A DNA stretch of 64,000 nt from Bosea sp. AS-1 (lineage in GTDB: Bacteria > Pseudomonadota > Alphaproteobacteria > Rhizobiales > Beijerinckiaceae): positions 4,374,501 to 4,438,500 of the forward strand of contig NZ_CP022372.1 in assembly GCF_002220095.1 (NCBI RefSeq), read 5' to 3'. The position numbers and the translations under genes were made by a program. Below the pieces are notes generated by a model. It made no database searches and was not told where the DNA came from. It saw only the letters and a list, made by a program, of their open reading frames with translations. Below are positions 19,767 through 27,698 of the stretch, piece by piece (within the stretch, counting starts at the first letter, position 1; the number at the start of each line of letters is the position of its first letter).

Positions 19767-21362
19767 TTACTTCGCCGCGGGCGAGGAGGCGTCGACCCAG
19801 AGGTCCTCATAGCGCTGGAGCGCGAGCTCCGTCGCGTTCGGCTGGAGGCCATGCAGCCAAGGCTGATAGGCCATGACCGCCTTGTTGTAGTTGAAGAACC
19901 AGACCGGCGCCTCTTCCTGCAGCAGGGCGTTGGCCTTCTTCAGGAGCTCGAGCTGCTTGGCCGCATCGGTCTCGGCCGAGGCCGCATCGATCAGCTTGTC
20001 GTAATCCGCGTTCTTGAAGGTGGTGTAGTTGCAGGAGGAGCGCGGCGTCGCGGAGTGGAAGCACTTCAGCGCCGTCAGCGAATCCGGGCCGGAGGTGTTC
20101 GACCAGATATAGGCCTGGAAATCACCGCCGACGATGACACCACCCAGAGCCGAGGTCTCGACCGGCTTGACCTTCACCTTGATGCCGACCTTGGCGAGCA
20201 TCGGGATCGTCGCCTCGACGATCGGGATGCCCCAGCTCTCGTTCGGCGTCGCCGTCCATTCGAACTCGAAGCCGTCCGGATAGCCGGCCTCGGCCAGCAG
20301 CTTCTTGGCCTTCTCCGGATCATAGGCGTAGGGCTTGGCGCCCTTGTCGAATGCCGGCGAGGACAGCGGCAGCCAGCTCACCGCGCGATAAGCCTTGTCG
20401 CGAACGAGGCGCTTGATGATCAGATCGCTGTCGATGGCGTAGTTGATCGCCTGGCGCACGCGCTTGTCGGAGAAAGGCTTGAAGGTCGGGTTCATGCCCA
20501 TGTTGCGGGTGAAGACCTCGGCAACCTCGAGCAGGCCCTTCGACAGGTTCGGATCGGCCTTGTAGGCGACATACTGGGTCGAGCCCAGGATCGAAACGTC
20601 GATCTCCTTGTTGCGGAAGGCGACGTCGCGCGCGGCAGCCTCACCCATCGGCGAGATGACGAGCTTGTCGGCATAGGGCTTGCCGGCCTGATAGTACTTG
20701 TCCCAGCGCTCGAAGACCATGCGCGAGCCGGGGACGTGCTCGACGAACTTGAACGGCCCGAGACCGATCGGCTTGTTGAAGAAGTCCGGCGCCTGCGCCT
20801 CCTTGGCCGGCAGGATCGCCGTCGTCGCGCTGAACAGGAAGTAGCCGGGGTCGGCCTTGTCCGTCAGCGTCATCTCCAGCGTGAAATCGTCGATCTTCTT
20901 GAGGCCGGAGATCTCCTTGGCCGTCCCCTTCTGGACATCGGTGGCACCAACGATGCGGGCGATATAGCGCGCGCCCGGATAGTTTTTCGCCCCGTCCATG
21001 ATGCGGGTGTAGGACCAGATGATATCGTCGGCCGTCATCTTGCGGCCGTTGTGGAAGAGCGCGTCGTCGCGCAGCTTGAAGGTGTAGGTCTTGCCATCCG
21101 GCGAGACCGTCACGCTCTTGGCGAGATCGAGCGCCGGCTTGCCGTTCTTCGCATCCCACTTGTAGAGCATGCTGTGCAGCGCATAGCCGTAGATCTCGTC
21201 CTGGATCTGGTTCGAGACGTGGCTGTCATTGCTGACGAAGGACGCGCCATAGGGCGCCGTGAAGCGGATCGTTCCGCCGTGGCGCGGCTCCTGGGCCTGC
21301 GCCGAGAGGGTAAAGGCCGCCAGCGTCAACGCGGTGGCAAAGGCAAATTTCTTCAACAACAC
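19767..21362 (-). CDS. ABC transporter substrate-binding protein, peptide type (SBP_bac_5)
   Basis: A 531-residue periplasmic binding protein of the DppA/OppA family. A signal peptide is followed by QEPRHGGTIRFTAPYGASF. The family signature is near VSPDGKTYTFKLRDDALFHNGRKMTADDIIWSY. I chose the GTG at 21362 because GGGAGGAG lies the right distance upstream; an ATG five codons earlier (21377) contains that Shine-Dalgarno and is less likely. A 10-bp inverted repeat at 21478-21506 lies in its own 208-bp leader, so the transporter part may have a separate promoter from the two hydrolase genes upstream. The ligand is presumably a peptide or acylated peptide handled by the neighbouring hydrolases. 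Confidence 0.92.
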   Translation of the reverse strand: MLLKKFAFATALTLAAFTLSAQAQEPRHGGTIRFTAPYGASFVSNDSHVSNQIQDEIYGYALHSMLYKWDAKNGKPALDLAKSVTVSPDGKTYTFKLRDDALFHNGRKMTADDIIWSYTRIMDGAKNYPGARYIARIVGATDVQKGTAKEISGLKKIDDFTLEMTLTDKADPGYFLFSATTAILPAKEAQAPDFFNKPIGLGPFKFVEHVPGSRMVFERWDKYYQAGKPYADKLVISPMGEAAARDVAFRNKEIDVSILGSTQYVAYKADPNLSKGLLEVAEVFTRNMGMNPTFKPFSDKRVRQAINYAIDSDLIIKRLVRDKAYRAVSWLPLSSPAFDKGAKPYAYDPEKAKKLLAEAGYPDGFEFEWTATPNESWGIPIVEATIPMLAKVGIKVKVKPVETSALGGVIVGGDFQAYIWSNTSGPDSLTALKCFHSATPRSSCNYTTFKNADYDKLIDAASAETDAAKQLELLKKANALLQEEAPVWFFNYNKAVMAYQPWLHGLQPNATELALQRYEDLWVDASSPAAK

Positions 21363-21477
21363 GATGTCTCCTCCCATTTTTATCGGCTCCGGCTGATCCG
21401 GAGTTGTTTGCTTCCAAGTGGAACCATAACGGCTTTGCCGCGCTTGTCTTCCCCCGCGCGGTCAAATCCACCAGAGC

Positions 21478-21506
21478 AGCTCCGCAAATCAGAAGATTGC
21501 GGAGCT
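21478..21506. promoter_or_regulatory. Long inverted repeat upstream of peptide-binding protein gene
   Basis: AGCTCCGCAA-N9-TTGCGGAGCT, perfect 10-bp arms, 116-144 bp upstream of the GTG at 21362. It could be an operator for a dimeric regulator or an RNA hairpin ending the upstream amidohydrolase transcript. Read in the operon direction there is no T-run after it. Read on the plus strand, seven T follow after 9 nt. The operator reading is preferred, with modest support. Confidence 0.5.
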
Positions 21507-21570
21507 ACTTCGGATTTTTTTCGCATTTTCTTCGCGAAAACCGATCTCGCGCGCTCGAAAATGCCCCAAC

Positions 21571-23193
21571 TCATGCACCTCGCTCGTAAACGACCTCGCC
21601 GCCGAGGATGGTGAGATCGCAGCGAGTGTCCTTGAGGATATCGGCGGGATCGGCCGTCAGCAGGTCACGCGAGAACACTGCCACATCAGCCAGGAAGCCG
21701 GGGGCAAGCCGCCCCTTCACCTTCTCCTGCTTCTGCGAGAAGGCTCCGAATTCGGTATAGGCCTGCAACGCCTCCTCGATCGAGACGCATTGCGCAGCAT
21801 CCATCACCGTGCCCTTCCAGGTCTCACGCGTCAGCATGGTGTGGAAATTCGGGAAGGGGTTGGGATCGCAGACCGGCGCGTCGCTGCCCGTCGCCGGCTT
21901 CAGGCCGAGATCGAACCAGGTGCGGAAGGGATAGCTCGGCAACGCGCGTTCGGGCCCCAGCACCTTGACATAGGCATCGCCGAAATCATGGATGAAGACC
22001 TGCTGCGGGCAGGGATAGATGCCGGCCTTGACCATGCGCTCGTGCTGCTCGGGGGTCGAGAAGCCGCAATGCTCGATGCGGTGGCGCCGGTCCGGATCCG
22101 GATAGGCGGCGAGTGCCTTCTCATAGGCCGTGATCAGTTGCTCGATCGCGGCATCGCCGATGGCGTGGCAGGCGAGCTGGTAGCCCTTCTTGTGGGCGTC
22201 GAGCACCATGCGCTCGAGCTCGGCGTCCTCCCACATCCAGACGCCGGTGGTCTTGTCCTCGCCGAGATAGGGCTCGGTCATCCAGGCGGTGCGCCCGCCG
22301 GCCGAGCCGTCGAGGAAGAGCTTGACCGCGCCGACCATCAGCATGTCGTCGCCGGTGCCGGAGATCAGCCCGGCCTCGTAGCATTGCGGCACGATCGAGC
22401 GGCCATCGTCGCCCAGCAGGGTCAGCCAGGTGCGGACCGGCAGGCGCCCGTCGCGCTTGGCGCGATGATAGGCCGCGATCTCGCCGAAGCCGCCCTTCTG
22501 GCCGACAGCGGCATCCATGCAGCTGGTGATGCCGAGCGAGAGCAGGTAACGGCCACCGCGCTCGATACCGGCGATGATGTCCTCCTCGCTCGCAGCCGGG
22601 ATCGCCGCCTGGACAGGGGCGCGGGCATTCTCGGCGAGGAGGCCGGTGAGACGGCCATTCTCCTGCTCGATCAGGCCGCCCTGCGGCGTCGGGGATTTTT
22701 CGTCGATGCCACCGAGACGGAGCGCTTCGGAATTGCAGATCGCGATATGGCCGCAGGTGCGCACCAGCATGACCGGGTTGTTCGGCGCCGCCCGGTCGAG
22801 TTCCTCGCGATAGGGATGGCGGCCGACATCGAGCTTGGTCTGGTCATAGCCGCGCGAGAGGATCCACTCACCCGGCTTGGACCGCGCGGCGCGGGCCGCG
22901 ATGGCCTCGAGCAGCGTTTCCAGCGTCGGTGCGGCCTCGGGCTTGGAATCGACCCAGCCCATGGTCATGCCGAGCGAGACGAGATGCAGGTGCGAGTCGT
23001 TGAGGCCCGGCGTCGCGAGCCGGCCCTTCAGGTCGATCACGCGAGTCTTCGGACCGATCAGCAGTTTGATCTCCGCATCGCTCCCCGCCGACAGAACCTT
23101 GTCCCGGAAGATCGCGAGCGCCTCGACGACGCCTTCCTCGCGCCCGCACCAGATCGGCCCATTGCGCAAAACGATATCGGCCTGCACTGCCAT
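21571..23193 (-). CDS. Amidohydrolase family 3 protein (YtcJ-like metal-dependent hydrolase)
   Basis: A 540-residue amidohydrolase. Metal-binding HxH is in LNDSHLHLVSLG. Later metal or catalytic positions include ACHAIGDAAI and HRIEHCGF, and the N- and C-terminal strands form the small beta-sandwich typical of composite-domain amidohydrolases. These enzymes hydrolyse amide or ester bonds in cyclic or N-acyl compounds; exact substrates of the YtcJ group are mostly unknown. The ATG at 23193 follows AGGAGAGAGCC. It is preceded 51 bp upstream by the M81 peptidase and followed by the peptide importer, so it probably processes the same imported compound. No signal peptide is present, so it is cytoplasmic. 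Confidence 0.87.
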   Translation of the reverse strand: MAVQADIVLRNGPIWCGREEGVVEALAIFRDKVLSAGSDAEIKLLIGPKTRVIDLKGRLATPGLNDSHLHLVSLGMTMGWVDSKPEAAPTLETLLEAIAARAARSKPGEWILSRGYDQTKLDVGRHPYREELDRAAPNNPVMLVRTCGHIAICNSEALRLGGIDEKSPTPQGGLIEQENGRLTGLLAENARAPVQAAIPAASEEDIIAGIERGGRYLLSLGITSCMDAAVGQKGGFGEIAAYHRAKRDGRLPVRTWLTLLGDDGRSIVPQCYEAGLISGTGDDMLMVGAVKLFLDGSAGGRTAWMTEPYLGEDKTTGVWMWEDAELERMVLDAHKKGYQLACHAIGDAAIEQLITAYEKALAAYPDPDRRHRIEHCGFSTPEQHERMVKAGIYPCPQQVFIHDFGDAYVKVLGPERALPSYPFRTWFDLGLKPATGSDAPVCDPNPFPNFHTMLTRETWKGTVMDAAQCVSIEEALQAYTEFGAFSQKQEKVKGRLAPGFLADVAVFSRDLLTADPADILKDTRCDLTILGGEVVYERGA

Positions 23194-23243
23194 GGCTCTC
23201 TCCTGAATTCCTGTCGTCTTCGCCAACCTTCGCGGACCGGCGG

Positions 23244-24725
23244 TCAGATGTCGTCGAGCGGGAAGATCGGGCGGCGCACTTTCTTGTACGGCCGTTCCTT
23301 GAAATTGCGGGTCGAGAGCGCGCCGGTGTCGACCTCGAGCACCTCACGCGCGATCGGCTCGAAGGCGGCCCGGAAATGCTGCATCGACTTGACGATCACG
23401 GTCGATTTCCGGGTCGGATCGACGCCGAGCGAGGTGAACTGAGCGAGATCCGTCGCCTGGCCGTTATGGGTGATGACGATGATCTCGACATCGTCGACGC
23501 GCAGCAGGGCCGAGAGCCCGTAATTGCGCCAGGTGCCGCCGCCCATCGGACCGTAGCAGATGAAACGTCCATCGGTCAGCGCCACGACATGGGCGTCGAG
23601 ATCGAGCGGTCCGCCGCCCATCGTCGGATCGACCTTGCCACCGAGCTTCAGCCTGACCCGATTGCCGACGCCGGCAGCCTGCGCCGCGAGCGCGGCTTCG
23701 GGGTCGCAGATCGCATGGAAGCCGACATTCTTCAGCTTCGCCGCCAGCACGGCACGCAGCAGATTGGTGGCGTCGCCATAGGCGCCGGAACCAGGGTTGT
23801 CCGAATAGTCGGAGATCACCAGCGGCCTGGCGCCGGGCTTGCCGGCATCGGCCTCGCCGGCCTTGGCACGCATGATGGCTTCGGCCAGCGGCGTGAAATG
23901 GATGGAGGAGAAGCGGCGCTGCTCCCAGGCATAATCCATCAGCTCCTCGGCGATGGCCTGAGCCTTGCCGCGGTCGTCGGCGGTGACCGCGATGGAGGGG
24001 CCGATGTCGTGAACGTCGGCCGAGGAGAAGCCGGCCTGGACGCTGACGACCAGTGCGTCGCCGGAAGCCTCCAGCGCATCGCCGCGACGCAGCAACTCCA
24101 GGAAGGGCGGCGAGGTCGTGCGCCCACCGTCCAGCGCATAGAGGATCGGACGGCGGGCGAGCGCGACCCTGGGCTTGATCTCGCCCTTCATGGCGCGCTC
24201 CAAGAGCTCGGCGGCCTGCCAGGTCCGTTCGTACTGGTCGATATGCGGATAGGTCCGGTAGGAGATCAACGCGTTGGCATTATCGGCCATGAGTTGCGTC
24301 ACGGTGGCGTGCAGATCGAGCACCGCGACGACCGGAATGTCCGGGCCGATGCGCTTGCGCAGCCGCGCCAGCAATTCGCCTTCGCCATCATCGGAGCTTT
24401 CCGTCGCCATCGCGCCGTGCAGATGCAGCAGCACGCCATCGACGCCGTCGGCCGCGCCGACGATGTGCCCCGCGAAGACATCGAAGGCGGCATCGGTGAC
24501 GCGTCCCGAGGGGTTGGCGCCGGTCACCAGCGGATGGACAAGGTTCCAGCCGAATTTGTCGGCAGCCTCGAAGGCAGCCCCCATAGAGGTGCGGGTGCCG
24601 CGGAAAGCCTGCGGGATTTCGTTGCCGAGATAGGCTCCGTGGGCCCGAAACGTGGCCTCGTCCGTGAGCTGAACACTGAAGGTGTTCGTCTCATGCATGA
24701 ATTCGGCAATCAGCACACGCGGCAC
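23244..24725 (-). CDS. M81 family metallopeptidase, MlrC-like
   Basis: A 493-residue protein of the MlrC (microcystinase C) family, metallopeptidase M81. The N-terminal motif IAEFMHETNTFS contains the His and Glu expected at the metal site. PVVAVLDLHATVT and LLHLHGAMATES carry further conserved His/Asp residues. Family MlrC cleaves linear microcystin and its tetrapeptide, but most homologues live in organisms unlikely to meet microcystin. The start is the GTG at 24725 after GGGAGAC. It is the first gene of the operon. With the amidohydrolase, peptide ABC parts and M14-type enzyme it forms a dedicated uptake and hydrolysis unit for an unidentified peptide. Confidence 0.88.
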   Translation of the reverse strand: MPRVLIAEFMHETNTFSVQLTDEATFRAHGAYLGNEIPQAFRGTRTSMGAAFEAADKFGWNLVHPLVTGANPSGRVTDAAFDVFAGHIVGAADGVDGVLLHLHGAMATESSDDGEGELLARLRKRIGPDIPVVAVLDLHATVTQLMADNANALISYRTYPHIDQYERTWQAAELLERAMKGEIKPRVALARRPILYALDGGRTTSPPFLELLRRGDALEASGDALVVSVQAGFSSADVHDIGPSIAVTADDRGKAQAIAEELMDYAWEQRRFSSIHFTPLAEAIMRAKAGEADAGKPGARPLVISDYSDNPGSGAYGDATNLLRAVLAAKLKNVGFHAICDPEAALAAQAAGVGNRVRLKLGGKVDPTMGGGPLDLDAHVVALTDGRFICYGPMGGGTWRNYGLSALLRVDDVEIIVITHNGQATDLAQFTSLGVDPTRKSTVIVKSMQHFRAAFEPIAREVLEVDTGALSTRNFKERPYKKVRRPIFPLDDI

Positions 24726-25018
24726 GATCGTCTCCCCTTAGCGCATCGTTCAATTTTTTTGACAGTTTTGGCGAGATGCACGCGACCTTGCCACTGATTT
24801 TCGTGCATGCATCCCCAGAAACCAGCGCGCTTGTCGAAACGTGGTGAATATGCTCGACGATGGCGCCAGGCTGGAAAGCGATCTCCGCCTCTCGGAGAAT
24901 CCAGTGCGATAACAACGGGGTAGATCACCGCCGTCTCGGTCGGGACGCATGGCGATCCGGGCGGAACCAATTGGCCCGGTCGCGCATTCTCCGCAGCGGA
25001 TGTCTGCGAGCTCTCGCC
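24726..25018. other. Divergent intergenic region between mlrC-like and topoisomerase genes
   Basis: 293 bp holding the promoters of the two divergent genes. An A/T tract (CAATTTTTTTGACAGTTTTGG, about 24752-24772) and a TGCATGCA palindrome near 24803 are the only notable sequences. GGAAC at 24963 has no CGTT at 16-17 bp, so it is not an EcfG site. Open frames here are shadows without codon character. Confidence 0.4.
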
Positions 25019-26041
25019 ATGCCGGTCTCCCCACACGCTAGCCGCCCACCCGCTCAGACGCGACTGCGGCGCGTTTCGTCTGACGAACTCACGATCCGCC
25101 GCATCCGCCACGGCCGCTCCTTCGGCTACCGGGATGCTGAAGGCGAGAAGATCACCGACCAGGCAACTCTGGCCCGCATCCGCTCGCTCGCGATTCCGCC
25201 GGCCTATGACGATGTTCGCATCGCCGCCGATCCGCGCGCCCATCTGCAGGCCGTCGGCCATGACGAAGCCGGCCGCATCCAGCATCGCTACCATCCGGAT
25301 TGGGAGAAGGTGCGAGAACGCCGCAAGCTCAAGCGGCTGGCCCGGCTGATCGCGGTGCTGCCGCGGTTGCGGACGCAAATCGCCAAGGATTTGCGCGGGC
25401 GCTTGCTCGGCCGTGACAAGGCCCTCGCCTGCGCGGCCGCCATTATCGACCGCTGCCATATCCGCGTCGGCAATGAAACCTATGCCAAGGCCAATGGAAG
25501 TCACGGCGCCTCGACCTTGCTGAAGCGACATGTCGACATCACAGGCACGCGGGTCGCACTGCATTTTCGCGGCAAGAGCAGTCAGGACGTCGCCTGCACC
25601 ATCGAGGACGCAGCCCTGGCACGCGCCCTCGAGCGGATCGCCAGTCTGCCCGGCCGGCGCTTGCTGCAATATCGGCGCGACGACGGCAGCGTCGCCCCTA
25701 TCCGGGCTGCCGAGATCAACGACTATCTGAAGAAGGCCTGCCGCCAACCAGTCAGCAGCAAGGATCTGAGAATGCTCGCGGCCAATGCTGCCGCCGCCGA
25801 ACTCCTGCTCGCCGGCGAGGAGGCCGTCAGCGAAACCGGGCGTCGGCGGCAGCTGACAGATATCATGCGCACGATCTCGGAGCGGCTCGCCAACACACCG
25901 GCCGTAGTGCGCAAGAGCTATGTCCATGCCATCCTCATCGACGCCTATGCGAGCGGGCAGCTCCAACGCAGCTACGAGAAGGTGCGCGCCACGGCCGGCT
26001 GTTCCCGGATCGAACGGGCGCTGGGCCGCCTTGCCGCCTGA
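25019..26041 (+). CDS. DNA topoisomerase IB (poxvirus-like type)
   Basis: A 340-residue eukaryote/poxvirus-type topoisomerase IB, which nicks one DNA strand through a 3'-phosphotyrosine and relaxes supercoils of both signs without ATP. The N-terminal domain (about 20-95) has RRIRHGRSFGYRD and LAIPPAYDDV. The catalytic domain has CHIRVGNETYAK, the Lys in HFRGKSSQD, the Arg in SSKDLRMLAAN, and the nucleophile Tyr in PAVVRKSYVHA near residue 301. The start is the ATG at 25019; longer in-frame starts lack homology. Related enzymes occur in many alphaproteobacteria as accessory topoisomerases. No partner gene is evident. Confidence 0.9.
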   Translation: MPVSPHASRPPAQTRLRRVSSDELTIRRIRHGRSFGYRDAEGEKITDQATLARIRSLAIPPAYDDVRIAADPRAHLQAVGHDEAGRIQHRYHPDWEKVRERRKLKRLARLIAVLPRLRTQIAKDLRGRLLGRDKALACAAAIIDRCHIRVGNETYAKANGSHGASTLLKRHVDITGTRVALHFRGKSSQDVACTIEDAALARALERIASLPGRRLLQYRRDDGSVAPIRAAEINDYLKKACRQPVSSKDLRMLAANAAAAELLLAGEEAVSETGRRRQLTDIMRTISERLANTPAVVRKSYVHAILIDAYASGQLQRSYEKVRATAGCSRIERALGRLAA

Positions 26042-26356
26042 GTTCGATCGAAAACCTCGGCGCGACAGACGTTTGAAGGCGCCCCCCGCCAGCGACGAGC
26101 GACGAGCTCGGACCGATGCGGCGACGTCGTCGGCTCGATCGCGATCCTGCAATTCCAAGCGAGGCCTGCTCTTGCCGTGACGGCCCTGCCCCGATGCGAA
26201 CATGAGAGCAGGCTTGACAAGCCAAACGCTTAGAAAATCCTCCGAAACCAGAACAACCTGTTGAATTAGTTGATTTATTTATTTTTCAAACTTCGCGGAA
26301 CCGATGTCCCTGATTCGACGTTCCCCACGCTGCAAACCTTCACGGCGGAGAGGGAG
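26042..26356. other. Intergenic region with AT-rich tract and stress promoter
   Basis: 315 bp between topoisomerase IB and the 68-residue protein. It contains a TTGACA with GGCTT/AAGCC arms (about 26212-26224), an AT-rich run at 26222-26290, and an EcfG-type promoter at 26297-26322. No gene was found. Confidence 0.5.
26297..26322 (+). promoter_or_regulatory. Putative EcfG (general stress) promoter
   Basis: GGAAC (26297-26301), 17 bases, then CGTT (26319-26322): an exact match to the consensus GGAAC-N16/17-CGTT, 34 bp upstream of the ATG at 26357 and on the same strand. The spacing to the gene is ideal for a short leader. Confidence 0.65.
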
Positions 26357-26563
26357 ATGGACGAAGACAGGATCAAGCGGATTGCCCGCGCGATGTGCCG
26401 TGCAGCCCGGATCGACCCCGACAAGCCGGCCGGCAACAAGGGCCCCTTCACCATGTCGATGCAGGCCCCCGGACATGAGAGTCCGCAGCCGGCCTGGATG
26501 CTGTTCCGGCAGGAAGCGGCGCGTTTCGCGGCGCGTCATCGCGAGATCGCGCAGACGCTCTGA
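26357..26563 (+). CDS. Small hypothetical protein, probably stress-induced
   Basis: A 68-residue soluble protein starting MDEDRIKRIARAMCRAARID. I chose the ATG at 26357, with GGAGAGGGAG directly before it; the frame is open back to 26270 but that would include the promoter. The sequence is basic and helical in both halves, with a central DPDKPAGNKGP turn and a PAWMLFRQEAARF segment. I know no function; similar short proteins are scattered in Rhizobiales. An EcfG-type promoter just upstream and a strong terminator downstream (26611-26643) mark it as a stand-alone, stress-regulated gene. Confidence 0.7.
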   Translation: MDEDRIKRIARAMCRAARIDPDKPAGNKGPFTMSMQAPGHESPQPAWMLFRQEAARFAARHREIAQTL

Positions 26564-26610
26564 CCCATCGGTAGCGGCCATCCGCAGGCATGCGGCGATG
26601 GCCATATGAG

Positions 26611-26643
26611 AAGGCCCGGCACTCCTCGCGGAGGCCGGGCCTT
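26611..26643. terminator. Bidirectional rho-independent-like terminator
   Basis: AAGGCCCGGC, 13-nt loop, GCCGGGCCTT: perfect 10-bp stem flanked by A-rich and T-rich edges, between the 68-residue gene (ends 26563) and hemC (ends 26685, opposite strand). Confidence 0.7.
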
Positions 26644-26684
26644 CCTGATTTCCGCTCCACCGGCAGAATCGTCTTCAGCACGCG

Positions 26685-27623
26685 CTACAGCGTCTTGAAG
26701 CTCGGATAATAGCCGCGGAAACTCGTTTCGAGGATTCTGGCTCCGCCGCGCTGCTTCAAGGCTTCGGCCGCCGCGATCCCGATCTGCTCCGCCTGCTCGG
26801 GCGGGCCGGCCTCCTCCGCGACGACATGCTCGGCGCCGTCGATCGACGTGACCTGGGCATGGAGCGTCAGCTCGCCCTCCTTCCACACCGCGCAGGCACC
26901 GACCGGCAGGCTGCAGCCGGCGCCCAGCGCATGCATCATCGCCCGCTCGGCTTCGACTTCGGCCCGCGCCTTCGGGCATTCGATCGCCTTCAGCACCGCG
27001 ATGACGGCTTCGTCATCCGCCCGCGCCTCGAGTCCCAGCGCGCCCTGTCCCACGGCATAGGGGAACGTCATCGGGTCCAGCACCTCGGAAGAAGCTTCAT
27101 TGAGCCCGAGGCGCTTCAGCCCGGCATGGGCGAGGATGACGGCATCGAGCGCATCCTCTCCACCGATCTTGGCAAGGCGCGGCCCGACATTGCCACGGAT
27201 CGGCACGACGGTGACGTCGGGCCTGAGGCTCAGGATCTGCGCGCGGCGGCGCAGCGAGCCGGTGCCCACGCGCGCGCCCTGCCGCAAGGCATCCAAGGTG
27301 GTACCGCAGAGGCCGTCGCGCGGATCCTCGCGCGGCGGCACCGAGGCCAGGGTCAACCCCGCATGCAGCGTCGTCGGCAAGTCCTTCAGCGAGTGGACGA
27401 CGAAATCGACCTCGCGATTGACGAGCTGCTGCTCATGCTCGACGGCGAAGACGCCGACCATGCCGAACTGATGGAACTCCGATTTGCGGTCTTTGTCGGC
27501 GATCGTCGCGATCTGGCAGAGCGTGAATTCGGCCTGCGGGAACTTGGCCTTGATCAGGCCCATGACATGGTTCGTCTGGGCCATCGCCAGCGGGCTGCGG
27601 CGCGTGCCGATCCTCAGATGCAT
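26685..27623 (-). CDS. hemC: Hydroxymethylbilane synthase (porphobilinogen deaminase), divergent type
   Basis: A 312-residue enzyme that joins four porphobilinogens into hydroxymethylbilane in tetrapyrrole synthesis. Kept residues include the start RIGTRRSPLA, catalytic Asp81 in HSLKDLP, Arg125/126 in GSLRRR, the GNVGPRL segment, and Cys237 in GAGCSLPVG for the dipyrromethane cofactor. The active-site loop is odd: the usual IGGKGLFTKELE reads FGMVGVFAVEHEQQL (53-67), losing two Lys, and the canonical RTSGD segment is replaced by IATIADKD. It is therefore either a divergent main HemC or a second paralogue. The start ATG has a rather distant AGAGGAAG. It stands alone, with no other heme gene nearby. 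Confidence 0.85.
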   Translation of the reverse strand: MHLRIGTRRSPLAMAQTNHVMGLIKAKFPQAEFTLCQIATIADKDRKSEFHQFGMVGVFAVEHEQQLVNREVDFVVHSLKDLPTTLHAGLTLASVPPREDPRDGLCGTTLDALRQGARVGTGSLRRRAQILSLRPDVTVVPIRGNVGPRLAKIGGEDALDAVILAHAGLKRLGLNEASSEVLDPMTFPYAVGQGALGLEARADDEAVIAVLKAIECPKARAEVEAERAMMHALGAGCSLPVGACAVWKEGELTLHAQVTSIDGAEHVVAEEAGPPEQAEQIGIAAAEALKQRGGARILETSFRGYYPSFKTL

Positions 27624-27698
27624 GGGCTGAACTTTCGTCTTCCTCTTGGCCGTCGTTCCATCGATGCGCGGCGGCCGGTGTTCTACCGCGCCGCTATA

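Noticed and set aside
24963..24990. EcfG promoter for topoisomerase IB
   Set aside because: GGAAC is present but no CGTT or close variant occurs at 16-17 bp spacing.
24710..26203. Long minus-strand open frame opposite topoisomerase IB
   Set aside because: Its translation is Arg/Gly/Asp-rich shadow sequence with no domain, while the plus strand encodes a clear topoisomerase IB with catalytic Tyr.
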